Positions 16,875-27,049 of a DNA stretch of 64,000 bases are shown here, in pieces. The notes beneath the pieces are model-generated. The model saw nothing but the letters and a program-made list of their open reading frames with translations, was not told where the DNA came from and did not search any database. Origin of the DNA: Devosia lucknowensis (GTDB lineage Bacteria; Pseudomonadota; Alphaproteobacteria; Rhizobiales; Devosiaceae); contig NZ_FXWK01000001.1 of the NCBI RefSeq assembly GCF_900177655.1, positions 372,001-436,000 of the forward strand, given 5' to 3'. Position 1 is the stretch's first letter. Each line of letters opens with the position of its first letter. A program made the position numbers and the translations under genes.

Positions 16875-18554
16875 ATGAATAAAGTCAGGCAGATCGCCAT
16901 GATGACGGCTGGGCTGGCCACGTTGGCCATGAGTATGCCGGCGATGGCACAGGACCGGGTGGTGCTGACGCTGCATCCGATCGACAGCGACGCGCTGGTT
17001 GAGAACTTCAATCCCAATAACCCGACCGGCCCGCAGCAGTTCATGCGCGATTTTGCGTATGAGCCGCTCTGGATCGACAACATCTGGAACCCGGATAACG
17101 ATTATCCGGCTCTCGCCACCGCCTATGAGATTGCCGACGACCTGATGTCGATCACCTATACGCTGCGTGAAGGCGTAAAGTGGAGCGACGGCGAGGATTT
17201 CAACGCTGACGACGTCGTATTCACCTTCGAATACGCCAAGGCCCATCCCGACTATCCGATGGCTATCGACGTCTACAGCGAGGACACCGATACCGGTTCG
17301 GTCGTCAGCGCCGAAAAGATCGACGACTACACCGTCAAGTTCAACCTCAAGGAACCTGACGCGCTGGCCAAGTTTGCCATCGGCGGCATCTACCCGCTGC
17401 CCGAGCACGTCTGGGCCGACATCGAGGACCCCAAGAACTACGCCAACACCAACCCGGTCGCCACTGGTCCATGGACCAATGTCGAGAACTTCTCGCGCTC
17501 TTCCTTCGAGCTCTGCCGCAACGAGGACAGTCGCTACAACGACGAAAACGCCATCGATTGCCTGCGCTTCCTGCAGCTCAACGGCAATGAACAGATCATC
17601 GCCGCCATGTCTGCCGGCGAGGTGGACTGGCTCGGTACGGGCCTGACCGACCCCGAGATCACCTTCACGCCGCAGAGCGAGTTCAACAACTACTGGCTGC
17701 CGCCCGGTGGCGACGTGAACCTGCAGATCAACACCACAAAGGCCCCGTTCAACGATCTCGAGTTCCGCAAGGCGCTCTCCGTCGCCATCGACCGCGACAC
17801 GATCGTGGAAATTTCGACCTTCGGCCTCACCACGCATACCCGTTTCCCCATCGGCACCGGCGAAGCCTATGCCACATGGATCGACGAGGCAGCGCTCGAG
17901 CCCTATGCCTGGCTGATGGAATACGATCCTGATCGCGCCATGGAACTGCTCGATGCAGCCGGTTTTGTCGACGCCGACAATGACGGCTTCCGCGACAATC
18001 CCGACGGGACGCCGATCGCCTTCGAAATCAACATCCCCAACGGCTGGACCGACTGGATCAATTCCGGCCAGACCATCTCGGAAAACCTTCAGGATGTGGG
18101 CATCAATGCCGTGGTCCGGACCATGGACCAGGGTGCCTGGAACGACAAGGCGCGAACCGGCGACTTCGACAGCTACATCATGTGGACCAATGGCGGCGCG
18201 ACGCCGTACAACACCTACAATCCGATGTTCAATCCGCGAAACATGGATGCTGGCCGCGTCGACTACCAGGCCATGCACCAGATGCGGCTGCCCGAGGTCG
18301 AAGCCGCCCTCGATGCGTTCCGCAGCACGGCCGATCGCGACGAGCAATTGGCAGAGATGACCAAGATCCACATCGCGGTGGCAGAAAACCTGCCCGTCAT
18401 CGGCCTGTTTGCCAACCCGACCTGGTACGAGTACTCGACCCGCAATTTCGAAGGCTGGGTCACCGAAGAGAACCCCTATGTCCGTCCGGTGGTCTTCGAG
18501 GGTACCCGCGAGCGCGTGATCCACGCCCTCTCGCTCAAGCCTGTGGCTCGCTAA
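16875..18554 (+). CDS. Extracellular solute-binding protein family 5 of an Opp/Dpp-type ABC importer, 559 aa
   Basis: This periplasmic substrate receptor has a Sec signal peptide ending at MAQ (about residue 24) and no lipobox. Family 5 features include the TYTLREGVKWSDGEDF block near residue 95 and an RKALSVAIDRDTI block near residue 300. Family members bind peptides, but some bind oligosaccharides or opines; LacI control here leans towards a sugar-like ligand. It is the first gene of a five-gene operon with two permeases and two ATPases. The ATG at 16875 is preferred (GGAGGG 7 nt upstream; signal peptide starts there) over an in-frame ATG at 16779. Confidence 0.88.
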   Translation: MNKVRQIAMMTAGLATLAMSMPAMAQDRVVLTLHPIDSDALVENFNPNNPTGPQQFMRDFAYEPLWIDNIWNPDNDYPALATAYEIADDLMSITYTLREGVKWSDGEDFNADDVVFTFEYAKAHPDYPMAIDVYSEDTDTGSVVSAEKIDDYTVKFNLKEPDALAKFAIGGIYPLPEHVWADIEDPKNYANTNPVATGPWTNVENFSRSSFELCRNEDSRYNDENAIDCLRFLQLNGNEQIIAAMSAGEVDWLGTGLTDPEITFTPQSEFNNYWLPPGGDVNLQINTTKAPFNDLEFRKALSVAIDRDTIVEISTFGLTTHTRFPIGTGEAYATWIDEAALEPYAWLMEYDPDRAMELLDAAGFVDADNDGFRDNPDGTPIAFEINIPNGWTDWINSGQTISENLQDVGINAVVRTMDQGAWNDKARTGDFDSYIMWTNGGATPYNTYNPMFNPRNMDAGRVDYQAMHQMRLPEVEAALDAFRSTADRDEQLAEMTKIHIAVAENLPVIGLFANPTWYEYSTRNFEGWVTEENPYVRPVVFEGTRERVIHALSLKPVAR

Positions 18555-18565
18555 GTCCCGCTCTG

Positions 18566-18589
18566 CCGGCGGCGCCTCGGCGCTGCCGG
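18566..18589 (+). other. Hairpin between binding-protein and permease genes
   Basis: CCGGCGGCG and CGCTGCCGG form a 9-bp stem (one G-U pair) with a 6-nt loop and no T run. Hairpins in this position often protect the binding-protein part of the mRNA and reduce readthrough into the permeases. The rest of the 156-nt gap holds no gene. Confidence 0.45.
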
Positions 18590-18710
18590 TTCGTCAAAGT
18601 CCCCGTCATTCGGCGCCGGCCAGTCGTCCCAACCGATTGGTCAGCGCCGGGCTCCCGGCACGGGAGTCGCGCTCCGGCGCGATGACGGGCCTGACTTCGG
18701 AGGATCAAGG

Positions 18711-19685
18711 GTGATCTATCTCTTGCGGCGCATCGCCTTCTACCTGGCGGCGTTCTTTGTGGCGGTGACGCTCAACTTCTTTATTCCGCGCATCATGCCG
18801 GGCGATCCCTCGGCGCGCATCATCGCGTCGTTCCAGGGGCGCCTCAACGAGGCGCAGGTGGAAGCGATCCGTGCGTCCTACGGCACCAGCGGTTCGCTGT
18901 GGGAGCAGTATCTGGGCTATGTCGGCCAGGTGATGCGGATGGACTTCGGTATTTCCACCGTGCAGTTCCCCGAGCCGACGTCGTCGCTGCTGTTCTACGG
19001 CGCGACCTGGACGCTGGTGCTGGTCGGCATCGCCATCACCCTTGCTTTCCTGATCGGCACCATGATGGGGATTCACGCTGCCTGGAACCGGGGCGGCTTC
19101 TTCGACAGCGCCTTCACACCGATCAATGTGATGCTCAATGCATTCACGCCGGCAGTGGTCGCATTGCTGCTGTTCTATGCCTTTTCCCTGGAGCTCAAAT
19201 GGTTTCCGCTTGGGCGGGCCCATGCGACCGGCATGGCGCCATCCTTCGATCTCCAGTTCATAGGTAGCGTGCTCTATCACGCGACGCTGCCCGTGCTGTC
19301 CATCCTGATCGTCAGTTTCGGCGGCTGGCATCTGGGCATGCGCAACATGATGATCAATCTTCTGAACGAAGACTTCGTCATCCTGGCGCGCGCCAAGGGG
19401 CTCAGCGATCGCCGCGTGCGCTATCGCTACGTGGCACGCAACGCCATCCTGCCACAGATCACTTCGCTGGCCCTGTCGGTAGGGTTCCTGCTCGGCGGTG
19501 CGCTCGTGACCGAGCAGGTGTTCAACTATCCCGGCCTCGGCAAGTTCACGGTCACGGCCATTGAAAGCCGGGATTACTCCTTCATCCAGGCACAGTTGCT
19601 GTTGCTGACCATGTCCGTGCTGGTCGCCAACCTCCTCTCGGACATCGCCAATGTCATTCTCGATCCGCGCTTGAGAAAGGGCTGA
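18711..19685 (+). CDS. ABC transporter permease, OppB/DppB family, 324 aa
   Basis: This inner-membrane permease has the DppB layout: an N-terminal membrane helix (LLRRIAFYLAAFFVAVTLNFF), a periplasmic region, then a block of about five helices. The EAA-like coupling loop (ARAKGLSDRRVRYRYVARNA) lies around residue 225. It starts at GTG with GGAGG 8 nt upstream. It pairs with the next gene to form the channel of the LacI-controlled importer. Confidence 0.9.
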   Translation: MIYLLRRIAFYLAAFFVAVTLNFFIPRIMPGDPSARIIASFQGRLNEAQVEAIRASYGTSGSLWEQYLGYVGQVMRMDFGISTVQFPEPTSSLLFYGATWTLVLVGIAITLAFLIGTMMGIHAAWNRGGFFDSAFTPINVMLNAFTPAVVALLLFYAFSLELKWFPLGRAHATGMAPSFDLQFIGSVLYHATLPVLSILIVSFGGWHLGMRNMMINLLNEDFVILARAKGLSDRRVRYRYVARNAILPQITSLALSVGFLLGGALVTEQVFNYPGLGKFTVTAIESRDYSFIQAQLLLLTMSVLVANLLSDIANVILDPRLRKG

Positions 19686-19688
19686 CCC

Positions 19689-20726
19689 ATGGCTCACGTC
19701 ACCCAAGTCCCATCTGGTTCATTGCTCGACCGGCTCGACGACGAGGTGGTTGCCTCGTTTGCACCGAGCCAGTCTGCGCTGATGAAAGAACTCGGCGTGA
19801 AGGGGCGGCCCGGCTGGACCAGTCGCCTGCCGCCATCCCTCGCCGCCTTCGTTACCAACCCCAAGGGCATGATCGGCGTGATCGTGCTGCTGGGACTGGT
19901 GCTGTTCTCGCTGCTCGGCCCCGTATTCAGCGAATACAACCCGCAGCGCCGCGCCGGCAAACCGCATGTTGCGCCGAGCTACGAACACGTGCTGGGCACG
20001 ACGAGAATGGGCAAGGATGTCTACACGCAGCTGGCCTATGGCGGACGCATGAGCCTCGCCGTCGGTTTCGGTGCAGGGCTGGCCGCCGCCGTGATTGGTC
20101 TCGGTGTCGGCATTTCCGCAGGCTATTTCGGAGGCCGGACCGACGACATTCTGACCTTCTTCGTCAATGTTGTGCTGGTGATGCCGGGGTTACCACTGAT
20201 CATCGTCATAGCCAGCCTCGTGGATAGTGCAGGGCCCCTTGTGATCGGCATCGTGCTGGCCCTCACCGGTTGGGGGTGGCCGGCGCGAACCATCCGAACG
20301 CAGACGCTGTCGTTGCGAACGCGCGAATTCGTGCTGGCGGCCGAGCTGATGGGCGAAAGCAAGTGGCGGATTATCTTCAAGGAGATATTCCCCAATATGC
20401 TCAGTTTCTTCATGGGCGGGCTGGTGCTCGGCACCATTGCCGCGATCCTGGCGGAAGCCGCGCTAAGCTTCATCGGCCTTGGCGATCCCAATGCGGTGAC
20501 ATGGGGCACCATGCTCTATTGGGCGCAGAACAACCTGGCGCTGCAGACTGGCGCCTGGTGGGAAATCTGGCCACCGGCCATTGCGATCATGCTGACGGGC
20601 GCAGCCCTTGTCATGATCAACTTCGCCGTGGACGAAATTACCAATCCGCAGCTCAAGGCCTCGCGCCGCATCGGCCGCATCCGCAAATTCCTCAAGCGTC
20701 GCGGGAGAAGCGCCGATGTCTTCTGA
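19689..20726 (+). CDS. ABC transporter permease, OppC/DppC family, 345 aa
   Basis: This is the second permease subunit. A longer N-terminal cytoplasmic segment (~55 residues) precedes the first helix (MIGVIVLLGLVLFSLLGPVF). The GTTRMGKDVYTQLAYGGRMSL block is typical of DppC (usually GTDxxGRD), and the coupling loop AAELMGESKWRIIFKEIFPN is near residue 220. It starts 3 nt after the first permease and overlaps the ATPase gene by 11 nt, so translation is probably coupled. Confidence 0.9.
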   Translation: MAHVTQVPSGSLLDRLDDEVVASFAPSQSALMKELGVKGRPGWTSRLPPSLAAFVTNPKGMIGVIVLLGLVLFSLLGPVFSEYNPQRRAGKPHVAPSYEHVLGTTRMGKDVYTQLAYGGRMSLAVGFGAGLAAAVIGLGVGISAGYFGGRTDDILTFFVNVVLVMPGLPLIIVIASLVDSAGPLVIGIVLALTGWGWPARTIRTQTLSLRTREFVLAAELMGESKWRIIFKEIFPNMLSFFMGGLVLGTIAAILAEAALSFIGLGDPNAVTWGTMLYWAQNNLALQTGAWWEIWPPAIAIMLTGAALVMINFAVDEITNPQLKASRRIGRIRKFLKRRGRSADVF

Positions 20727-21687
20727 TCGTGCCCTGATCGAGGTGCGCAGCCTCACCGTGGACTATGTGGGCGAGCACTCGGTCGCCCGCGCCGTCGACG
20801 GCATCGACTTCGATATCCGCGAGGGAGAAGCCTTCGGGCTTGCCGGCGAAAGCGGCTGCGGCAAGTCGACGGTCGCCTTTGCCCTGGCCCGCCTGACCCG
20901 TCTCCCCGGGCTCGTATCGGGCGGGCAGGTGCGCCTCAACGGCGACGACGTGCTCAAGTTCGACAAGGCGCGGCTCAAGGCCTATCGCTGGAACGAGGTC
21001 AGCTTCGTCTTCCAGTCGGCGATGAATGCGCTCAATCCGGTAATCTCGGTGGCCGAGCAGATCATGGACGTGATCGAGACCCACAAGCCCGAGCTGGGTT
21101 CTGACGGTGCGCGGGCGCGGGCAGTGGAACTGCTCGAACTCGTCGGCATCCCGCCGGCGCGCCTGGATGATTTTCCGCACCAGTTCTCTGGTGGCATGCG
21201 TCAGCGCATCTGTATCGCCATCGCTCTGGCGCTCAGCCCGCGTCTCATCATCATGGACGAGCCCACCACGGCGCTCGATGTGGTGGTGCAGCGCGACATC
21301 ATCGAGCAGATCGTCGAACTCAAGGAGAAGATGGGTTTCTCCGTGCTGTTCATCACCCATGACCTGGGCCTGATGATCGAGTTCTGCGACCGTATCGGCG
21401 TGATGTATTCGGGCGAACTGGTGGAGGTGGCGCCCGCGGAGGCCATTCTGACCAATCCCCAGCATCCCTATACGCGGGCGCTGGGCAACAGTTTCCCGCC
21501 GCTGACCGGGCCGCGCCTGCGCATGGAAGGCATTCCCGGCACGCCGCCGGACTTGCGCGCCCTGCCGCCGGGCTGCCGGTTCGCGCCACGATGCCCGCAC
21601 GCCATGGAGATCTGCCGCGTGAAAGCCCCAGAACTCCGCTACTACCCGGAACACAGGAGCGAGGCCGCATGTCACTTGCTGAACTAG
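20716..21687 (+). CDS. ABC transporter ATP-binding protein, OppD/DppD family, 323 aa
   Basis: This ATPase energises the importer. Walker A is GESGCGKST near residue 48, the signature is FSGGMRQRI near 155, and Walker B is LIIMDEPTTALD near 178. The C-terminal oligopeptide-transporter extension is present with cysteines (CRFAPRCPHAMEIC) typical of the family. It overlaps both the permease gene before it and the second ATPase gene after it (19 nt). Confidence 0.92.
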   Translation: MSSDRALIEVRSLTVDYVGEHSVARAVDGIDFDIREGEAFGLAGESGCGKSTVAFALARLTRLPGLVSGGQVRLNGDDVLKFDKARLKAYRWNEVSFVFQSAMNALNPVISVAEQIMDVIETHKPELGSDGARARAVELLELVGIPPARLDDFPHQFSGGMRQRICIAIALALSPRLIIMDEPTTALDVVVQRDIIEQIVELKEKMGFSVLFITHDLGLMIEFCDRIGVMYSGELVEVAPAEAILTNPQHPYTRALGNSFPPLTGPRLRMEGIPGTPPDLRALPPGCRFAPRCPHAMEICRVKAPELRYYPEHRSEAACHLLN

Positions 21688-22679
21688 AGCGCGCCGGCAC
21701 CACGCATGTGGCGGAAGCGCCCATCCTGGAGATGGACAATATCGACAAGGAATTCGTCCTCGGTGGCGCATTCCTCAACCAGACTTTCCTGCGCGCGCTC
21801 TCGGGTGTGTCGCTGCAGCTGACGCGGGGCAGGGCGCTGGCGCTGGTGGGCGAGTCGGGCTCGGGCAAATCCACCTGCGCCCGCATGCTGGCCGGAGCCT
21901 ACCAGCCCACCGGCGGCACCATCCGCTATCGCGGCGAGGACATCACCACCTTCCGCGGCAGCCGCATGCAGCAATACCGCTCGCAGGTGCAGATGGTGTT
22001 CCAGGATCCGTTCGGATCGCTCAACCCCACCCAGTCCATCGGCTATCACCTCGAGCGGCCGATCCGGCTGCATCGCCCCGACCTCAGGGGCAAGGCCATC
22101 GAGGCGGAAATGCTCGACCTGCTCGAGCGCGTTGGCCTGAGGCCGGCCGCCGACTATCTCAAGCGTCGGCCGCACGAACTTTCAGGCGGCCAGCGGCAAC
22201 GCGTCGCCATCGCGCGGGCTCTTTCGGTACAGCCCGACGTGCTGCTCGCCGACGAACCGACATCCATGCTGGATGTCTCGGTCCGTCTCGGCATCCTCAA
22301 CCTGCTTGAAGACCTCAAGCGCGACCGTCAGCTGGCGGCGCTCTACATCACCCACGATATCGCCACGGCGCGCTATTTCGCCGAAGAAACGGCGGTGATG
22401 TATGCGGGGCACCTGGTGGAACAGGGTCCGAGCCAGGAGATCACCGACAATCCGCGCCATCCCTATACGCAATTGCTGATAGAGTCGGTCCCGAACCCCA
22501 ACCGCAAGATAGAAACCGGCCGGGCTCGCCGCGCTGTGGATATTCCGGTCTGGACCCGCGGAAAAACCGGCTGTCCCTTTGTGTCACGGTGCCCAAGGGC
22601 CACCGCAATCTGCAAGGACGTCATGCCTGGCCCGACACAGCTTGGCATGGGTCACACGGTGCGCTGCCACAATCTGTGA
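21669..22679 (+). CDS. ABC transporter ATP-binding protein, OppF/DppF family, 336 aa
   Basis: This is the second ATPase of the heterodimeric motor. Walker A is GESGSGKST, the signature LSGGQRQRV and Walker B VLLADEPTSMLD; note Met in place of the more usual Ala in the last. The Cys-rich extension CPFVSRCPRATAIC is at the C-terminus. The ATG at 21669 is used because AGGAG lies 9 nt upstream and the reading frame overlaps the preceding gene, as in coupled operons. It is the last gene of the operon. Confidence 0.92.
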   Translation: MSLAELERAGTTHVAEAPILEMDNIDKEFVLGGAFLNQTFLRALSGVSLQLTRGRALALVGESGSGKSTCARMLAGAYQPTGGTIRYRGEDITTFRGSRMQQYRSQVQMVFQDPFGSLNPTQSIGYHLERPIRLHRPDLRGKAIEAEMLDLLERVGLRPAADYLKRRPHELSGGQRQRVAIARALSVQPDVLLADEPTSMLDVSVRLGILNLLEDLKRDRQLAALYITHDIATARYFAEETAVMYAGHLVEQGPSQEITDNPRHPYTQLLIESVPNPNRKIETGRARRAVDIPVWTRGKTGCPFVSRCPRATAICKDVMPGPTQLGMGHTVRCHNL

Positions 22680-22914
22680 GCTTGCAGGCCGTGACCTTTT
22701 GGCCGCGGTCGCAAACAATCTGGAGTTTGTCCACGGTCCCGGCCCTGAGGCCGTTGATGGTTTGCACATTCTTCATTGCCGCTGATTACATTGACCGGTA
22801 GTTTAGCGTTCGCAGGCGTTTCGGCTTCGGACGACGTTGCGTTTTCTGAAGTCAGCGTAGTGTGATCATGCCAGGGCGGGTTCCAGAGCATAAAGGCGCG
22901 GGAGGGACTTTGCA
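22680..22914. other. Gene-free gap of 235 bp before the LptD-like gene
   Basis: No credible coding sequence is seen. GGGAGGG near the end is the ribosome site for the GTG start at 22915. A TTGACC box near 22790 could be a -35 element but lacks a good -10 partner. No clear terminator for the transporter operon was found. Confidence 0.4.
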
Positions 22915-25215
22915 GTGAAGTCCCGCACACGCGCACTCGTTCTGGCCTCGCTTGCCTCGATGCTGTCGTCCGCAATTCCCACGCTGCCCGCGGCGGCCCA
23001 GGGACTGTTGCCGCAAGACTTCTTCAATGCCCCCATCGACCCCTCCGCGCCGACTGCCGTCGAAGCCGAGGAACTGGTTTTCGACCAGGTCAACAACGTC
23101 ATCACGGCGCGCGGCGATGTCGTCCTGCGCGTCAGCGGCTATGTGCTGACCGGGCGCGAACTCGTGTACCGTCGCAATGAAGGCGAAATGGAGCTGGTCG
23201 GCGACGTCACCGTGACCGACCCGTCCGGCAATTCTTCGCAAAGCGAGAGTCTTTCGCTGACCGGCGGACTCAAACGCGTGGTTCTCGACAGCATGACCCT
23301 CACGGGTCACGACGGATCGCGGATTACGGCTGACGATGCCGAGTTCGACCAGGTTCTGGATTCCATCCTGACCAATGCCAGATACACGCCCTGCGGCGAC
23401 TGTATCGGCCCCCAGGGTCAGCGGATCGGTTGGTCGATCAGCGCGGCGCGCATCGTCCAGAATTCCGAAGACAACTCGATCGTGCTCGAACAGCCCTCGA
23501 TCGCCCTGCTCGGTATTCCCGTCGCCTGGCTGCCCTACCTGTGGCTGCCTGACCTCAGCAACAATGCTCTCGACAGCATTCCCAAGCCGACCCTGGCCTA
23601 CACCGACAAGATCGGCGTGCGCGCGGAAGTGCCGTTCACCGTCTATTCGAGCCGCAACACCAGCGTCATCCTTTCGCCGACCCTCCTGAGCCGCCAGGGC
23701 TTCCTGATGGGCGCCGAATGGATCCAGCGTTTCGACCAGGGTTCGTTCAACATCAAGGCTTCCGGGCTCTATCAGTTCGACAAGATGGCCTTCACCTATG
23801 CCGATGCCCAGCGCGACTGGCGTGGCGCCATCCAGGCGGCCGGGGAGTTCGTGCCCGTTGAGGATTGGACAGTTGGTGCGGCCTATTCGGTCTTCACCGA
23901 CAGCGCCTATTTCGAGGACTATCTGCTCGATCCCAAGCGGTCGTCGGTAAACGAGATCTACGCAACCAATCTGACGGACGACACCTACGTCGATGCGCGC
24001 ATCCAGCAGTACAATCTACTGGGGACCAGCACGCAGCAAACGCGCGACCAGCAAGGGATCGCCCTGCCCAACGTCCGTGTCGCGCGAACCTTTACCCTGC
24101 CCGATGGAGGGGGCCATATCGACGTGGAAGGTCGCCTGCTGGCCACCACGCGTGCCGCGGACTCTTCCACGACAGTGAATGGAATTCCCTACGACTACGG
24201 CTATGCCGGCAACCGCATCCACGGCATGGCGCAAGCCAGCTGGCAGAACCAGTGGATCGTGGGAGGGGCTGCGGTGACGCCGTTTGTCGGACTACGGCTC
24301 GACGGCGCCAACTATGACGGCAATAGCGGCCTCGCATCCGCTCCCGCCGCGCAGACCTTACTCGGCGCAACGCCCATCGCCGCGCTGGATGTGCGCTATC
24401 CGATGGTGGCCTATGGGGGCGGTGTCACCCACCTGATCGAGCCGATCGCGCAGATCGTCTATCGAGGCGCAGCGACGAGTGAGCCGGGGATCACCAACGA
24501 GGATTCCCAGAGCGTCGTCTTCGACGACACGAATGTGTTCAGCTACAACCGCTTCACCGGCATCGATCGCCAGGAAACGGGACTGCGTGTCAATATCGGC
24601 GGACGCTACCTGGCGACGCTGATCGACGGCAGCTACCTCGAACTCGTCGGCGGTCAATCGTTCCAGCTGGCCGGGACCAATGCCTTTGCCGTGCCGAACC
24701 GGCAACAGGTCGGGGTCGGCTCGGGCCTCGAGACCGCGACTTCTTACACTGTGCTCGGCGCCTATGGCATGATCGCCGATACGCTCAAGGCCGGCGCCAA
24801 GGTCCAGATCGACAGCAGCACGTTCGCGCTGTCGCGAGCAGGAATGGGCCTGAGCTACGCACAGGACGGCTGGTCCGGCGCCCTCAACTACGCCTATACC
24901 CGTGCCACGCCGCTGACCGGCAACACGCGCGACCTGCATGAGATCGGCCTCGAAGCTGCAGTCCCTGTCGCGGAATACTGGACCGCTTCGGGCAATGCTT
25001 ATTGGGACATCGCCGCCGGCAGCATGCTGCAAGTGGGCGGTGGGCTGACCTACAATGATGGCTATCTCGCCATATCGGGCAATGTCACGCGCACCGGGCC
25101 TACGCATACGACGCCCAACGACCTGCGGGCCACGGCCAGCTTCCGGCTGATGGCGCCGGCCGGCTTCGGCGTCGGACATTCGACGGCGGTGCCAATCCAG
25201 AACCTGTTGCGCTAG
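22915..25215 (+). CDS. LptD-like outer-membrane LPS-assembly protein, 766 aa
   Basis: LptD inserts lipopolysaccharide into the outer leaflet of the outer membrane. A signal peptide ends at AAAQ (about residue 29). An OstA/LptA-like beta-jellyroll follows (FDQVNNVITARGDVVLRVSG), then the LptD-typical PVAWLPYLWLPDLS segment near residue 205 and a long C-terminal beta-barrel. A CGDC pair lies near residue 162. The start is GTG with GGGAGGG upstream. Length is normal for alphaproteobacterial LptD. The usual neighbours (lptF/lptG, surA, pdxA) are absent; instead a small lipoprotein and polysaccharide genes follow. It may be the main copy relocated or a second copy. Confidence 0.82.
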   Translation: MKSRTRALVLASLASMLSSAIPTLPAAAQGLLPQDFFNAPIDPSAPTAVEAEELVFDQVNNVITARGDVVLRVSGYVLTGRELVYRRNEGEMELVGDVTVTDPSGNSSQSESLSLTGGLKRVVLDSMTLTGHDGSRITADDAEFDQVLDSILTNARYTPCGDCIGPQGQRIGWSISAARIVQNSEDNSIVLEQPSIALLGIPVAWLPYLWLPDLSNNALDSIPKPTLAYTDKIGVRAEVPFTVYSSRNTSVILSPTLLSRQGFLMGAEWIQRFDQGSFNIKASGLYQFDKMAFTYADAQRDWRGAIQAAGEFVPVEDWTVGAAYSVFTDSAYFEDYLLDPKRSSVNEIYATNLTDDTYVDARIQQYNLLGTSTQQTRDQQGIALPNVRVARTFTLPDGGGHIDVEGRLLATTRAADSSTTVNGIPYDYGYAGNRIHGMAQASWQNQWIVGGAAVTPFVGLRLDGANYDGNSGLASAPAAQTLLGATPIAALDVRYPMVAYGGGVTHLIEPIAQIVYRGAATSEPGITNEDSQSVVFDDTNVFSYNRFTGIDRQETGLRVNIGGRYLATLIDGSYLELVGGQSFQLAGTNAFAVPNRQQVGVGSGLETATSYTVLGAYGMIADTLKAGAKVQIDSSTFALSRAGMGLSYAQDGWSGALNYAYTRATPLTGNTRDLHEIGLEAAVPVAEYWTASGNAYWDIAAGSMLQVGGGLTYNDGYLAISGNVTRTGPTHTTPNDLRATASFRLMAPAGFGVGHSTAVPIQNLLR

Positions 25216-25224
25216 CGAGGCCGG

Positions 25225-25740
25225 ATGATGAACCGACGCACCCTATTGTCTGGTTTTGGCGTGGCCGCTCTGGCAGCGGTCCTGAGTTCCTGCACCAGTT
25301 TCGCGCCTGTCTACGGCGATTTGTCGAGCAACAGTATTTCGGCGGCGCGGTTCAATTTCGCGTCTCCCGGCAGCCGCTTGGACCAGGTGGCCCTCAACCG
25401 GCTCAAGGTGGCGTTTCCGGGCGCTGCGCAACCCTCCGATCCCGATCTTGCGGTGAGCATCGCGGTAACGACGCTGGCAGCGCCGCTCTCGACGAGCATT
25501 GCCGTGGCGGCCCCCGTTCGCATTCGCGTCGAGGGAAGGGTGACAATCAGTCGGGGGGACGATGTCGCCTTCGAGGCCACGCGGTTTGTGGATACGTCCT
25601 ACCAGAGTGGCAAGCTGACGCAGACCGAAATGGCATCCAGCAGCGGCGCACAGGAAGCAGCGGCTATCGCGGTGGCCGACGCCCTCCGTGCCGCCATTCT
25701 GGCAGGATATCGCCCCGGCATGCCGGCTGCGGGCAATTAG
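25225..25740 (+). CDS. LptE-like outer-membrane lipoprotein, 171 aa
   Basis: A lipobox ends at SSC (Cys23), so this should be a lipoprotein. After the cysteine comes SFAPVYGD, reminiscent of the CGFxPLYG start of alphaproteobacterial LptE, the lipoprotein plug of LptD. The rest is a small alpha/beta domain with a C-terminal helix rich in alanine. It begins 9 nt after the LptD-like gene, the strongest reason to propose a partner role. Sequence identity to LptE is only suggestive. GTG/ATG choice is not an issue; ATG codons at 25225 and 25228 are adjacent. Confidence 0.55.
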   Translation: MMNRRTLLSGFGVAALAAVLSSCTSFAPVYGDLSSNSISAARFNFASPGSRLDQVALNRLKVAFPGAAQPSDPDLAVSIAVTTLAAPLSTSIAVAAPVRIRVEGRVTISRGDDVAFEATRFVDTSYQSGKLTQTEMASSSGAQEAAAIAVADALRAAILAGYRPGMPAAGN

Positions 25741-25803
25741 CGGCCGCGCCCGCATTGCGACGCTGCGGCTATTGTGGCACTCGGGGCCCGACCGGAGCGC
25801 CGC

Positions 25804-27018
25804 ATGCACCTTGACCAGATTCGTCCCACCCTCCTGCTGATTGCCCTGATCGCTCCACTGGCCATGGCGCCCGTGGCTCCAGAGGCAGGAAACATTCTCT
25901 ACATGGTTGCCGGTGCGGTCTCGCTCTTGCTGTTGCGCCGTGAGGACATGCCGACTTTTGCGCGACCGATCGTGTGGATGCCGCTTCTGGCCATGTTGAT
26001 CCTCGCGATCGCCTATGTACTGGGCGCCGGCTCCATCGAGGGCGCACTCGGCATCTACTTCTTCGCCCCCATGCTGCTCATCGGCGGCCTTGTGTCGTTG
26101 GCGAGGTCCTGGACCTTCGATGGTCGGCTCGTCGCAGTCCTCAGCCTGTGCGGCGTTGCGGGAGCTGCGGCTGTTGCGCTGATTGAATACACGACGACGG
26201 GTACCTCTCGTGTGGGGGAAAGCGTTGCCAATCCGATCCATTTCGCCGATGTGGCACTGGCAGTGGGATTTCTGGCGACGCTCGGCGTGGTTTATGGCGT
26301 CGGGGTTGCACGATACCTTTTTGTCCTCGGCCCGGCGCTTGCCTCCGTCAGCATTCTGCTCTCAGGCACCCGAGGCGCCGTCGTTGCGCTCGTCGCCATG
26401 TTGATATGCGCATTACTGTTGATGGTGGCGCAGCGCCTTGTCAGCAGACGGGTCCTGTTGACGGGAAGCCTTGCGGCCGTCCTTGTCCTCGCCGGTGCCA
26501 CGGCGTTCGGCGCTTGGCAAACGAGCGGTGCCCAGCGCGTTCTGGCGGACCTGTCGGCTGTGCTCCAGCTCGGCATACCCAGCGACGGCTCCACATCCGA
26601 ACGTGTCCACATGTATACCGGCGGATTTGCTGCGTTCATGGATTCGCCGATCTTCGGTCATGGACCTTTCGCCTACATTTCGGCAGCGATTGCGAGGTCG
26701 GGAGCGGCGCTCGATCCTCCGCATCTGCATAGCGATCTGGTCAATTTCGCTGCCAGCGGCGGAATTTTGGCCCTGATCGCATACGGCCTCTTCATCGCCG
26801 CGCCGATCGTGGAAGTGCTCCGAACGGCCGAAGGGAAGGCACGCAAGGGACTTATCGTTGTCGTCTGCTCGCTGGTGTTCGGCTACTTCATCATGGGTTT
26901 GACCAATGCCGTTCTCGGCATGGTGACGCTCACTGTGCTATATTCCTGCATTGCCGTGATCGTCGGCCTCGCCAGTCGAGACGGTATGCTCGCAAAGCCT
27001 GGCAGCGTTGCCGTTTGA
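25804..27018 (+). CDS. O-antigen ligase/polymerase (Wzy_C family) membrane protein, 404 aa
   Basis: About ten to twelve hydrophobic helices and a long periplasmic loop match the WaaL/Wzy family, which transfers or polymerises undecaprenyl-linked glycans on the periplasmic side. Conserved features are an LSGTRGA motif near residue 185 and a periplasmic loop with GHGPFAY and [14 protein letters not shown] (His residues) near 280-310. ATG 25804 with GGAG just upstream is preferred over a GTG at 25774. It sits between the LptD/E-like pair and sugar-nucleotide genes, so the product is probably LPS or a capsule. Ligase versus polymerase cannot be decided here. Confidence 0.82.
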   Translation: MHLDQIRPTLLLIALIAPLAMAPVAPEAGNILYMVAGAVSLLLLRREDMPTFARPIVWMPLLAMLILAIAYVLGAGSIEGALGIYFFAPMLLIGGLVSLARSWTFDGRLVAVLSLCGVAGAAAVALIEYTTTGTSRVGESVANPIHFADVALAVGFLATLGVVYGVGVARYLFVLGPALASVSILLSGTRGAVVALVAMLICALLLMVAQRLVSRRVLLTGSLAAVLVLAGATAFGAWQTSGAQRVLADLSAVLQLGIPSDGSTSERVHMYTGGFAAFMDSPIFGHGPFAYISAAIARSGAALDPPHLHSDLVNFAASGGILALIAYGLFIAAPIVEVLRTAEGKARKGLIVVVCSLVFGYFIMGLTNAVLGMVTLTVLYSCIAVIVGLASRDGMLAKPGSVAV

Positions 27019-27049
27019 GATCCGCTGTCGCGCGCTATCGGAGGACTGC

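Noticed and set aside
16827..18524. A 565-codon minus-strand frame opposite the solute-binding protein
   Set aside because: The opposite strand encodes a clear family 5 binding protein with signal peptide; the antisense frame is a codon-bias artefact.
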